A DNA stretch of 64,000 nucleotides from Mycobacterium sp. 236(2023) (GTDB taxonomy: Bacteria > Actinomycetota > Actinomycetes > Mycobacteriales > Mycobacteriaceae), in assembly GCF_029623955.1 (NCBI RefSeq), contig NZ_JARSBP010000004.1, positions 558,001 to 622,000 on the forward strand. Direction: 5' to 3'. How positions within the stretch are numbered: position 1 is the first letter of the stretch; each line of letters begins with the position of its first letter. Under the pieces are notes generated by a model. The model was not told where the DNA came from. It ran no database searches and was given only the letters and a program-made list of their open reading frames with translations. A program made the position numbers and the translations under genes. Positions 1-8,120 of this stretch are shown here, piece by piece.

Positions 1-2
1 TG

Positions 3-374
3 ACGTCGGCCGTGCCCGACGCCGACGACGCATCAACGGCACCGGAGGAATCCCGCAGTGCGCCGGACTCCGCATCCGGGGACATCGCCGACGGCACCGA
101 CGACGCGGGCGCGGTTGACGACGTGGTCGATGACGTCGACACCGACGTGGATGAGGACATCGACGAGGAATCAGACGAGTCCGGCACTGAAACCGATTTC
201 GACACAGAGGATTCCGCCGAGGCTGACGAGAGCGACGCCCCTGACCCGCCCTCATCCGGCGCGGCAGATTCCGGAAGCGGCGCCTCGGGTGACAGTGACG
301 ACTCCGGTGACGGCTCGTCTTCTGAGCGGCGCGGCAAGCACCGCGCCGACAGCCCTCGGCACGCGACCAAGTAG
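3..374 (+). CDS. C-terminal part of an acidic, Asp/Ser-rich protein (5' end outside window)
   Basis: The frame is open to the left edge, so this is probably the tail of a larger upstream gene; a GTG at 12 is the only internal start if it is instead a separate 120-residue protein. The visible part is low complexity, dominated by Asp, Glu, Ser and Gly, and it ends in a short basic segment (RRGKHRADSPRHATK). No fold or motif is recognisable. Such tails occur on mycobacterial membrane and cell-wall proteins, but that is only an analogy. It lies 18 bases upstream of rfbA on the same strand, so co-transcription is possible. Function unknown. Confidence 0.5.
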   Translation, partial: TSAVPDADDASTAPEESRSAPDSASGDIADGTDDAGAVDDVVDDVDTDVDEDIDEESDESGTETDFDTEDSAEADESDAPDPPSSGAADSGSGASGDSDDSGDGSSSERRGKHRADSPRHATK

Positions 375-392
375 CCGGAGCATCACAGCGCT

Positions 393-1265
393 GTGAAGGG
401 AATCATTCTGGCGGGCGGCTCAGGGTCGCGCCTGCATCCGATCACCTTCGGTGTCTCGAAACAGCTGATTCCCGTGTACGACAAGCCGATGGTGTACTAC
501 CCGCTGTCGACGCTGATGCTGGCCGGCATCCGGGACATCCTGGTCATCACGACACCGCACGACGCCGCGAGTTTCGAGCGACTGCTCGGTGACGGATCAC
601 GGTTCGGAGTGTCGATCACGTTCGCCCAGCAGCCGTCACCGGACGGTCTGGCGCAGGCGTTCACGATCGGCGAGGACTTCATCGGGAACGACAGAGTCGC
701 CCTCGTGCTCGGTGACAATCTGCTGTACGGGCCCGGGCTCGGAACGCAACTCAAGCGGTTCGCCGACATCGACGGCGGTGCGATCTTCGCCTACTGGGTG
801 GCCGAACCCGCCGCCTACGGTGTGGTGGAGTTCGACACCTCCGGCATGGTGGTGTCGTTGGAGGAGAAGCCGAAACGGCCCAAGAGCAATTACGCCGTGC
901 CCGGGCTGTATTTCTACGACAACGACGTCGTGGCAATCGCTCGGGATCTCGCGCCGAGTGACCGTGGCGAGTACGAGATCACCGACGTCAACCGGGCCTA
1001 CCTGGAGCAGGGCCGGTTGCGGGTGCAGGTGCTCCCCCGCGGCACCGCCTGGCTGGACACCGGTACGTTCGACCAGATGACCGATGCGGCGGACTTCGTC
1101 CGCACGATGGAGCGCCGCACCGGGCTCAAGATCGGTGTTCCCGAGGAAATCGGCTGGCGCCAAGGCTTTCTCACCGATGACGAGCTCTGCGACCGGGCAA
1201 CCCGACTGGTGAAGTCGGGGTACGGCCGGTACCTGCTGGATCTGCTCGGCAGGGGCCGCGAGTGA
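393..1265 (+). CDS. rfbA: Glucose-1-phosphate thymidylyltransferase (RmlA)
   Basis: Makes dTDP-glucose from glucose 1-phosphate and dTTP, the first step of dTDP-L-rhamnose synthesis; rhamnose is needed for the arabinogalactan linker and for surface glycolipids. The 290-residue length is normal. The N-terminus carries the nucleotide-binding signature LAGGSGSRLHP, followed by the conserved SKQLIPVYDKPM segment. The start is GTG at 393; the protein begins directly with the KGIILAGG strand, so nothing is missing. Its TGA overlaps the GTG of rfbB by four bases, which indicates translational coupling in an rfbA-rfbB-rfbCD operon. Confidence 0.95.
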   Translation: MKGIILAGGSGSRLHPITFGVSKQLIPVYDKPMVYYPLSTLMLAGIRDILVITTPHDAASFERLLGDGSRFGVSITFAQQPSPDGLAQAFTIGEDFIGNDRVALVLGDNLLYGPGLGTQLKRFADIDGGAIFAYWVAEPAAYGVVEFDTSGMVVSLEEKPKRPKSNYAVPGLYFYDNDVVAIARDLAPSDRGEYEITDVNRAYLEQGRLRVQVLPRGTAWLDTGTFDQMTDAADFVRTMERRTGLKIGVPEEIGWRQGFLTDDELCDRATRLVKSGYGRYLLDLLGRGRE

Positions 1266-2260
1266 CACGGCTGCTCGTCACCGGCGGTGCCGGCTTCATC
1301 GGATCCAACTTCGTCCATCACGTCATCGCACATACCGACCATCACGTCACCGTCCTCGACAAGCTCACCTATGCCGGCAACCGTGCATCCCTCACGGACC
1401 TGCCGGAGCATCGGCTGGAGTTCGTCCACGGGGATGTCGCCGACGCCGAGCTGGTCGACGATCTGGTGGCTGCATCCGACGCGGTGGTCCACTATGCCGC
1501 CGAGTCGCACAACGACAATTCGCTCGACCATCCGGATCCGTTCCTGCATTCCAACGTGGTCGGCACCTTTACGCTGCTCGAAGCTATCCGCAGGCGCGGC
1601 AAGCGGTTTCACCACGTTTCTACCGACGAGGTCTACGGTGATCTCGCTCTGGAGGATCCGGCGCGGTTCACCGAGTCCAGCCCGTACAACCCGTCGTCGC
1701 CCTACTCCTCGACCAAGGCGGGCAGCGACATGCTGGTGCGCGCCTGGAGTCGGTCGTTCGGCGTCGCTGCGACGATCTCGAACTGCTCGAACAACTACGG
1801 GCCCTACCAGCATGTCGAGAAGTTCATTCCGCGCCAGATCACGAACATCCTGTGGGACATCCGCCCCAAGCTCTACGGCGAGGGTCGCAACGTGCGCGAC
1901 TGGATCCACGCCGACGATCATTCGTCGGCCGTCCTGAAAATCCTGGACGAAGGCCGTATCGGTGAGACATATCTGATCGGCGCGAACGGCGAACGGGACA
2001 ACAAAACCGTCGTAGAACTGATCCTGACGTTGATGGGTCAGGACGCCGATGCGTACGAGCATGTTCCGGATCGCGTCGGCCACGACCTGCGCTACGCCAT
2101 CGACCCGACGAAGCTGCGCGACGAACTCGGCTGGCGCCCACGGTATCGCGATTTCGAACACGGCCTCGCGGCAACCATCGAGTGGTACCGCGAGCACGAG
2201 AGCTGGTGGGCGCCCGCCAAAGAAGCCACGGAAGCGTTCTACGCCCGACTCGGGCAATGA
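1262..2260 (+). CDS. rfbB: dTDP-glucose 4,6-dehydratase (RmlB)
   Basis: Second enzyme of dTDP-rhamnose synthesis, an NAD-dependent extended short-chain dehydrogenase. The Rossmann motif GGAGFIGSNFV is at the N-terminus; HVSTDEVYGDL carries the conserved Thr-Asp-Glu, and YSSTKAGSDML supplies the YxxxK pair. NCSNNYGPYQ is the usual nucleotide-sugar segment. At 332 residues it has normal length. The GTG start overlaps the end of rfbA by four bases, and the next gene follows after 16 bases, so the three genes very likely form one transcript. Confidence 0.95.
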   Translation: MTRLLVTGGAGFIGSNFVHHVIAHTDHHVTVLDKLTYAGNRASLTDLPEHRLEFVHGDVADAELVDDLVAASDAVVHYAAESHNDNSLDHPDPFLHSNVVGTFTLLEAIRRRGKRFHHVSTDEVYGDLALEDPARFTESSPYNPSSPYSSTKAGSDMLVRAWSRSFGVAATISNCSNNYGPYQHVEKFIPRQITNILWDIRPKLYGEGRNVRDWIHADDHSSAVLKILDEGRIGETYLIGANGERDNKTVVELILTLMGQDADAYEHVPDRVGHDLRYAIDPTKLRDELGWRPRYRDFEHGLAATIEWYREHESWWAPAKEATEAFYARLGQ

Positions 2261-2276
2261 CCGACGAGCGGGAGAG

Positions 2277-3719
2277 ATGACCGAACACGGCAAGACATTG
2301 CGCGCAATCCCCACGCCGATCCCCGGGCTCACCCTCTGGGAGATGCCCGTCCACGGTGACAACCGAGGGTGGTTCAAGGAGAACTGGCAACGCGCCAAGA
2401 TGGTCGCCGCCGGAATGCCGGATTTCGGTCCGGTGCAACACAACATCTCGTTCAACGACACCGCTGGCACGACGCGCGGAATTCACGCCGAACCCTGGGA
2501 CAAGTACATCTCGGTCGGTTTCGGACGGATCTTCGGCGCCTGGGTCGATTTGCGCTACGGGGCAACGTTCGGGACGGTGTTCACCGCCGAACTCGATCCG
2601 TCGCGGGCAGTCTTCGTGCCGCGCGGGGTGGGCAACGCGTTCCAGACGCTGGAGCCGAGAACCGTCTACACCTACCTGGTCAACGACCACTACTCTCCCG
2701 ACGCCCACTATCCGTCGGTGCATCCCGGTGACGAAACCCTCGCCATCAAATGGCCGATTCCGTTGGACAAGGCCGAGCTGTCGGTCAAGGACCTGGCGCA
2801 GGGCACGTTGGCCGAGGTTGCCCCCGTCGCACCGCGAAAGACGTTGGTGATCGGCGCCGGCGGGCAACTGGGCCACGCGTTGCGTGAATCATATGAGGGC
2901 GCGCCCCACGTCGAATTCGTCGATCTCCCCGACTTCGACCTGACAGCCGGTGACCTTGAGTCGGTACGTCGCTGGAACGAGTACGACACGATCATCAACG
3001 CCGCGGCCTACACCGCGGTCGATGCCGCAGAGACGGCCCAAGGTCGTGTCGACGCGTGGGCCGCCAATGTGACCGGTGTTGCCGCCCTCGCGAAAGTCGC
3101 TGTCGCGCACGGCCTCACGCTCGTGCATGTCTCCAGCGACTATGTGTTCGACGGCAGCGCGACCCAGCCATACGGCGAGGACCACGCGATGGCGCCGCTC
3201 GGTGTGTACGGGCAGACGAAAGCCGCAGGCGATCAGATCGTGTCCACGGTGCCGCGGCATTACATCGTGCGCACGTCCTGGGTGATCGGCAACGGACGCA
3301 ACTTCGTCCGGACCATGATGTCGTTGGCCGCCAACGGCGTTGACCCTTCCGTCGTCGACGATCAGTGGGGTCGTCTGACGTTCACCGAGGAATTGGCGCG
3401 GGCGATCCGGCATCTCACCGAGACGGCCGCGCCCTACGGGACCTACAACGTCACCGGCGCCGGACGAATCTGTTCGTGGGCGGACGTCGCACGTCGCACC
3501 TTCGCGTTGGCCGGGTACGACCCCGGCCGGGTCAGTGGCGTATCGACCGCGGCCTATTTCGCGAAGGCGACGGGCCCGATCGCGCCCCGCCCGACGCGCA
3601 GCGCGCTGGATCTCACCAAGATCGAGTCCACCGGGTTCACCCCCGTCGACGCCGAGGAAAGCCTCGTGAAGTTTGTCCGGGCCGAGACCTTCGCCACCAT
3701 CGGGTCGGTGTCGCCGTGA
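2277..3719 (+). CDS. Fused dTDP-4-dehydrorhamnose 3,5-epimerase / reductase (RmlC-RmlD)
   Basis: One 480-residue protein carries the last two steps of dTDP-rhamnose synthesis. Residues 1 to about 185 are an RmlC-type cupin with the expected active-site His (H70 in TTRGIHAEPWDKY). Residues about 188-480 are an RmlD-type reductase with GAGGQLGHAL, a YGQTK catalytic pair and VRTSWVIG. I chose ATG 2277 because GGGAG lies just upstream and the protein then begins at the epimerase domain; the frame is open further upstream inside rfbB. In M. tuberculosis rmlC and rmlD are separate genes, but fused forms are known in actinobacteria. The stop lies three bases from that of the convergent L,D-transpeptidase gene. 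Confidence 0.9.
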   Translation: MTEHGKTLRAIPTPIPGLTLWEMPVHGDNRGWFKENWQRAKMVAAGMPDFGPVQHNISFNDTAGTTRGIHAEPWDKYISVGFGRIFGAWVDLRYGATFGTVFTAELDPSRAVFVPRGVGNAFQTLEPRTVYTYLVNDHYSPDAHYPSVHPGDETLAIKWPIPLDKAELSVKDLAQGTLAEVAPVAPRKTLVIGAGGQLGHALRESYEGAPHVEFVDLPDFDLTAGDLESVRRWNEYDTIINAAAYTAVDAAETAQGRVDAWAANVTGVAALAKVAVAHGLTLVHVSSDYVFDGSATQPYGEDHAMAPLGVYGQTKAAGDQIVSTVPRHYIVRTSWVIGNGRNFVRTMMSLAANGVDPSVVDDQWGRLTFTEELARAIRHLTETAAPYGTYNVTGAGRICSWADVARRTFALAGYDPGRVSGVSTAAYFAKATGPIAPRPTRSALDLTKIESTGFTPVDAEESLVKFVRAETFATIGSVSP

Positions 3720-3722
3720 CGG

Positions 3723-4487
3723 CTACGACTGGACGATGATCGGGTCGCCCACCCGCACCGTGTCGAAGTACCAGGCCGCGTTCTCGGGGCTCAGGTTGAT
3801 GCAGCCGTGGCTGACGTTCGCGTACCCCTGCGATCCCACCGACCACGGCGCGGAGTGCACGTAAACGCCGCCCCACGTCACCCGGACGCCGTACTCCCCT
3901 TTGATGAGATAGCCCTCGTCGTCGTCGAGCGGAATCCCGATGGTGCGGGAGTCGAAGGTGACGTTGCGTTGCTTCTCGAGGGCGGTGAACTGCCCGATCG
4001 GGGTCGGGAACTTCGACTTGCCCATCGAGGCGGGCATCTGCCGGGCGACTTCCCCGTCGATGCTCACCGTGAACGAGTACGAACTCAGGTCTGCGACGCC
4101 GACGACCGACGAACCGGTCTCGAAGCTGGTCGCGAATCCGCCCACCGACACATTGATCGGGGTGTGGGCCGGGTAGAACTCGGCAGGCTGCCACTGCACG
4201 CTGCGGTCGTCGAGCCAGGTGAACGTGCCGGGCGTCGGCGCGTGCGCACCTGCGGGCAGGACCGCGATGGCACCTTCGGCTGCCGTCCTGTCGCGCACCG
4301 CTTCGGCGAACGTGACGGTGACGGGTGCGGCTACACCGACGGTCTGCCCCGCACCCGGGGACACGGTGGCGACGGTCGAGCCGATCGCCGCGGAGGTGAC
4401 GGGCACCGGCCCGGCCACCGTCAGGCCCGTCATCAGCGCGGCGCAGCCGATGACGCTAGCGATGTGCTGCAGACGTCGTCTCAGCAT
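3723..4487 (-). CDS. L,D-transpeptidase with one Ig-like domain (LdtMt1 type)
   Basis: Forms 3-3 cross-links between peptidoglycan stems in the periplasm. The 254-residue protein has an N-terminal signal or anchor segment (about residues 10-33), an Ig-like domain, then a YkuD catalytic domain. The catalytic motif is clear: His in YVHSAPW and the nucleophile C229 in SHGCINLS. Length and Cys position are close to the 251-residue M. tuberculosis LdtMt1, which has one Ig-like domain, rather than the longer LdtMt2. Penems inhibit this family by acylating the Cys. It is convergent with the rhamnose operon. Confidence 0.92.
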   Translation of the reverse strand: MLRRRLQHIASVIGCAALMTGLTVAGPVPVTSAAIGSTVATVSPGAGQTVGVAAPVTVTFAEAVRDRTAAEGAIAVLPAGAHAPTPGTFTWLDDRSVQWQPAEFYPAHTPINVSVGGFATSFETGSSVVGVADLSSYSFTVSIDGEVARQMPASMGKSKFPTPIGQFTALEKQRNVTFDSRTIGIPLDDDEGYLIKGEYGVRVTWGGVYVHSAPWSVGSQGYANVSHGCINLSPENAAWYFDTVRVGDPIIVQS

Positions 4488-4591
4488 GGTGCCATCCTAA
4501 TTCGTCGTATCCCCCGGCGACGCGCATTCGCGCGCTGCGGCAAATCCTGTGATTCCCTCGATCGTCTATCGGTGCGCCACGTCGGAACGTT

Positions 4592-5215
4592 TCACGGGAG
4601 GTCTGCGCGCACGGCCGTCGCGCCGCGGTTGACTGCCAGCAACGCATAGCCGAGGGCCAGGACGCACGCCGCCATCGCGCTGACATTGAGCGCCACCGTC
4701 GCGGCACCGACACTGCCGGGGTCGAGAAAGTAGTAGGGCGCGCGACGGCCGGCGTTGTTGAGGACGAGCAGCGCGAGCACCAGATACGCCGCCGGATACG
4801 ACAGCCATGCCACCGGCTGCCACCACGAGACCGGCGTGACGCCGCGGCCCACGAGCAGCCAGTCGGTCAGAGCGAGCACCGGGACGACGACGTGCAGAAG
4901 GAAGTTTGCCGGGGTGTATCCCATGCTGTGCTCGGTGAGGAACAGATTCCATACGACGCCCGCCATCACGACGTAGAGCACGACGGCCCCGCGAATCCCG
5001 ATCCGTGCGTCGGCGCGCGGAGAGACGAGGGTCCACAGGTAGTACGCGGCGGCCAGCAGGTTGGCCTGGTAGGTGAAGGTGATCAGCCGCCAGCCCACGC
5101 CGCGGCTCGAGGTCAACTCGACGAGCAGCAGCGCCGCGGCGACGGACACGATGATCGCGACGCGCAGGCCGGTCCGAAGAAATGTCGACGGAGACGGGGC
5201 GGCAGTCGGGCTCAC
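4592..5215 (-). CDS. Pr6Pr-family six-TM membrane protein
   Basis: A 207-residue integral membrane protein with about six hydrophobic segments. Features typical of the Pr6Pr (FAR-17a/AIG1-like) family are FTYQANLLAAAYYLW, WNLFLTEH and a later DWLL. The frame stays open to 5530, but that extension is Arg/Pro-rich shadow sequence over the neighbouring gene; the GTG at 5215 (VSPTAAPSPSTFLRTGL) gives a short leader followed by TM1, so I used it. It lies 52 bases downstream of the DUF7159-type gene on the same strand. The family's biochemical role is not established in bacteria. Confidence 0.72.
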   Translation of the reverse strand: MSPTAAPSPSTFLRTGLRVAIIVSVAAALLLVELTSSRGVGWRLITFTYQANLLAAAYYLWTLVSPRADARIGIRGAVVLYVVMAGVVWNLFLTEHSMGYTPANFLLHVVVPVLALTDWLLVGRGVTPVSWWQPVAWLSYPAAYLVLALLVLNNAGRRAPYYFLDPGSVGAATVALNVSAMAACVLALGYALLAVNRGATAVRADLP

Positions 5216-5267
5216 CGAATCGAGAATATGCGGAGTCGAGCGGTGGTGCCGGGAAGGCGATCCCCGG

Positions 5268-6560
5268 TCAGGGCAGCGGGGGCGGAGGCGGGGGTGCGAC
5301 GACCGGGGGCGGCGGTGCCATGTTGGCAGCGTCGTCGTTGCCGATGCCCGACAGCCGATCCCGGATCCGCTGCAGAATGCCGGGGCGCTGTTCGGGAACC
5401 GGCGGCGGGGCCACGGCCGGCGGTACCACCGGGGGTGCGGCCGCAGGCGGGAGCGCCGCGTCGGGAGGCAGAGCCGCCGGCAGCCCGGCATCGGGCAGGG
5501 CGGCCTCGACGATCGGCGCTTCCTCGGCAACCGGCGGGGCCTCGGCAGGCACCTCGTCGATAACCGGGGCGGGCGCCTCCGGAGCGGTGAATGCCGGATC
5601 GATCACCGGGGCAGCCGGCGCGGGCGCAACAGGGCGCGGCGCGGCCGCAGGTGATCGAGGTGCCGTTTCGGCGGCGGGACTCGGCTGGGGAGCTGCGGGT
5701 TCGGGCGCCAGCTGCAGGGCTACCGCCGCCGATACGGACACCACGAAGGCCACCGCGCCCGCGGCGAGCAGTGCGGCGGGGCCCGTTCGCGCGAACCGTT
5801 TCGCCACCGGCTGTTTCGCGGGGCGGGTCTCACCGATGTCCCAGCTGCCGAACTCGGCGGGCTGCGCGCACGCCAGGGCTGCACCGCGCGCCAGTGCCAG
5901 CTGGGCTTCGTCGGGTGAGAACACCGGTACGGCGAGGGCGTCCTCGAGGACGGGCAAGAGTCCGTCGAGGTCCTCTGCGGAGCCGACGAGCACCAGCGCC
6001 TCCGGTTCCCAGTCGGCGCGCGCGAAGACTGTACTGAGCCAGCCGACGAGGTCATCCTCGGTGACGACGGTGTGGTTGACGGCGGTCTGCACCGCGTCGG
6101 TGGAACCGTCGGCGTCGTCGCCGGAGGAGACGACCAGCGCGATCAGCTGCTCGGGTTCGATGACGCACACTGCGGTCGTCTGGTAGCCGAGCACCTGGGC
6201 GATCCGTCGGGCCAGCGCATCGGTGGCCTCGGACAGCCGAACCGGCACGATGTTGTCGAAACCGGAGTCGCTGAGCGATTTGAGGAGCAGCGAGGCCTCG
6301 GTGTGCGCGTCGTCGCTCCAGGTCACGCCGATGGAGTGGACGCGGCGGCCGAGATCGGCGGCGACGGCCTCGGACCGCAGCACCGCGGCTGCAGCCTGCG
6401 CTGAGGTCTCCACCGCGTTGGACCGGCCGCGCCTGCGCACTTCGAATGTCTCGCCGTCGAGGGTCAGCCCGTCATTTCTCGACGTGGCGGGATCCTGCCC
6501 TTCCACGAGGACGACCCCGACGGCGGACGGTGTCACCGACAAGCCGAGAACTGCGTCCAC
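5268..6560 (-). CDS. DUF7159-like membrane-anchored protein with Pro/Ala-rich C-terminus
   Basis: A 430-residue mycobacterial-type protein. Residues 1 to about 240 look like a folded domain that begins like an actin/Hsp70-type ATPase fold (MDAVLGLSVTPSAVGVVLVEG), then one TM helix at about 262-288, then about 140 residues almost entirely of Pro, Ala, Val and Glu ending in a poly-Pro tail. The likely topology is a cytoplasmic N-domain with a wall-spanning, disordered tail. The GTG start has AAGGAG seven bases upstream. The DUF7159 name is a recognition call; no enzymatic function is assigned. Confidence 0.65.
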   Translation of the reverse strand: MDAVLGLSVTPSAVGVVLVEGQDPATSRNDGLTLDGETFEVRRRGRSNAVETSAQAAAAVLRSEAVAADLGRRVHSIGVTWSDDAHTEASLLLKSLSDSGFDNIVPVRLSEATDALARRIAQVLGYQTTAVCVIEPEQLIALVVSSGDDADGSTDAVQTAVNHTVVTEDDLVGWLSTVFARADWEPEALVLVGSAEDLDGLLPVLEDALAVPVFSPDEAQLALARGAALACAQPAEFGSWDIGETRPAKQPVAKRFARTGPAALLAAGAVAFVVSVSAAVALQLAPEPAAPQPSPAAETAPRSPAAAPRPVAPAPAAPVIDPAFTAPEAPAPVIDEVPAEAPPVAEEAPIVEAALPDAGLPAALPPDAALPPAAAPPVVPPAVAPPPVPEQRPGILQRIRDRLSGIGNDDAANMAPPPPVVAPPPPPPLP

Positions 6561-6657
6561 AAAAACACTCCTTGGGAATCTCGGGTGACCCTACCCGCAG
6601 TCCGGCGGGAATTGCACACCTGTCAAATGCGGGCCGCGCAGCCAACCTGGCCCTCAG

Positions 6658-7605
6658 CTAATCGGATTCGGCGAGGATCTGCCGGAGCATGCGCGGTTCG
6701 ACGTTGCCGCCGGACAGGATCACGACCGTCTCGCCCGGCGGCGTCACGCCTTTGCGGTAGGCGGCCAGCGTCACGGCCCCGCTCGGCTCGGCGACCAGGC
6801 GGGCGCGGTAGACGAGTTCGCGGACGGCCGAGCGGATCTCGGCTTCGCTGACGGTGATCATTCCGTCCAGGACGTTGCGGAGATGGGCGAACGTCAGCTC
6901 CGACGGCTGCGATCGGAGGCCGTCGGCAATGGTGCGGTTGCGGTCCTCGATGGGCCAGTCGACCCGGTGGCCCTCGCTCAAACTCTGTGCGGCGTCGGCT
7001 GCGAGTTCGGGTTCCACACCGAAGATCGCGGCCTCGGGGCACAAAGCGCGAATCGCGGTGCCGATCCCCGATGCCAGCCCTCCACCGCTCACTGGGATGA
7101 GGACGTTGCGGACCGATGCAAGGTCTTCGGCGATCTCGATGCCGATCGTGCCCTGGCCGGCGATGACGTCGGGATGGTCGAACGGGGGAATCAGGATGCC
7201 ACCGGTCTCGTCGAGAACCTGCTCGGCGACGGCTTCCCGCTGCCCCGCCTCGCTCAGCACGACCCGGGCGCCGAGGTCGCGGGTGGCCTGGATCTTGACG
7301 TTCGGTGTCTCTTTCGGCATCACGATGTGGGCCCGGAGCCCGAACTCCGCTGCTGCGTACGCGACCGCCTGTGCGTGGTTGCCGCTGGAATAGGCCACTA
7401 CATCGGTCGTGTCATCTTTGACGGAACCGACGGCGTTGAAGGCCCCACGCACCTTGAACGCGCCGATGGGCTGCAGGTTCTCCGGCTTGATCCACAGCGG
7501 CCGGTCGTCGTCGCCCCACCGAGCGCGCAGCAGCGGTGTGCGCACGACATGGGGGCGGATGCGCTGCGCTGCCGACTGGACATCGTCGATCGTCACGAGT
7601 TCCAT
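6658..7605 (-). CDS. PLP-dependent threonine/serine dehydratase-like enzyme
   Basis: A 315-residue fold-type II PLP enzyme of the threonine ammonia-lyase group, which deaminates Thr or Ser to 2-oxobutyrate or pyruvate. K51 in PIGAFKVRGA is the Schiff-base lysine; SSGNHAQAVA and the glycine loop PVSGGGLASG bind cofactor and phosphate. It lacks the C-terminal ACT-like regulatory domain of biosynthetic IlvA, so it is more likely catabolic or a racemase-like relative. The ATG at 7605 is divergent from the thioesterase gene, with about 44 bases between them, so a shared promoter region is likely. Confidence 0.85.
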   Translation of the reverse strand: MELVTIDDVQSAAQRIRPHVVRTPLLRARWGDDDRPLWIKPENLQPIGAFKVRGAFNAVGSVKDDTTDVVAYSSGNHAQAVAYAAAEFGLRAHIVMPKETPNVKIQATRDLGARVVLSEAGQREAVAEQVLDETGGILIPPFDHPDVIAGQGTIGIEIAEDLASVRNVLIPVSGGGLASGIGTAIRALCPEAAIFGVEPELAADAAQSLSEGHRVDWPIEDRNRTIADGLRSQPSELTFAHLRNVLDGMITVSEAEIRSAVRELVYRARLVAEPSGAVTLAAYRKGVTPPGETVVILSGGNVEPRMLRQILAESD

Positions 7606-7649
7606 GACTGCCAGTGTGGTGCACCGCCGGCGACTACTGGCGATGGCAG

Positions 7650-8102
7650 ATGTCTAGGGTGTTGCGGGTGGGCCAGTTCTCGGGACGTTTCTCACTGCCG
7701 ATCGTCCCTCGGTACGCCGAGGTGGACCAGCAGGGCGTGGTGTTCAACGGCCACTACCTCACCTGGTTCGACGAGGCGTGCACCGGTTTGCTCGACGCGC
7801 TCGGCGTCGCTTACCCGGACCTGATGGCCGGCGGCTACGACTTTCAGGTCGTACACAGCGAGATCGATTTCGCGTCGCCTGTGCGCTGGCGCGACACCGT
7901 GCGCGTGACCGCCGAATGCGTGCGCGTCGGGTCGACGAGCTTCAGCCTCGGGTTCGCCGTGCTGACCCGGCGCGAGGGGGTCGACGAGCATGCCGCGGTC
8001 CGTGGAAACAACGTGTATGTCGTGGTGTCGACCGAGGATTGGCGCAAGCGTCCGGTCCCCGACATGTTGCGCGCCGCATTGGCGGGACCGGGGAACGGCT
8101 GA
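7650..8102 (+). CDS. Acyl-CoA thioesterase, hotdog fold (4HBT type)
   Basis: A small (150-residue) 4-hydroxybenzoyl-CoA-thioesterase-like protein, probably hydrolysing acyl-CoA. The family active-site segment is VDQQGVVFNGHYLTWFDEA, with the Asp expected to be catalytic. The start is uncertain: in-frame starts are ATG 7650 and GTG 7659 and 7668, and the frame is open to 7614, which would crowd the divergent dehydratase start. GTG 7668 has AGGG upstream at fair spacing. The agmatinase-family gene follows after 18 bases, so the two may be co-transcribed. Substrate unknown. Confidence 0.8.
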   Translation: MSRVLRVGQFSGRFSLPIVPRYAEVDQQGVVFNGHYLTWFDEACTGLLDALGVAYPDLMAGGYDFQVVHSEIDFASPVRWRDTVRVTAECVRVGSTSFSLGFAVLTRREGVDEHAAVRGNNVYVVVSTEDWRKRPVPDMLRAALAGPGNG

Positions 8103-8120
8103 GCGAATAGGGTCGTGCGT

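Noticed and set aside
998..2470. Long reverse-strand open frame of 490 codons over rfbB
   Set aside because: It lies antisense to well-recognised rhamnose genes, its translation is Arg/Val-rich without any motif, and such shadow frames are expected in G+C-rich DNA.
7606..7649. Short inverted repeat CTGCCA/TGGCAG between the dehydratase and thioesterase genes
   Set aside because: Six-base arms far apart occur often by chance in such DNA and there is no regulator gene beside it.
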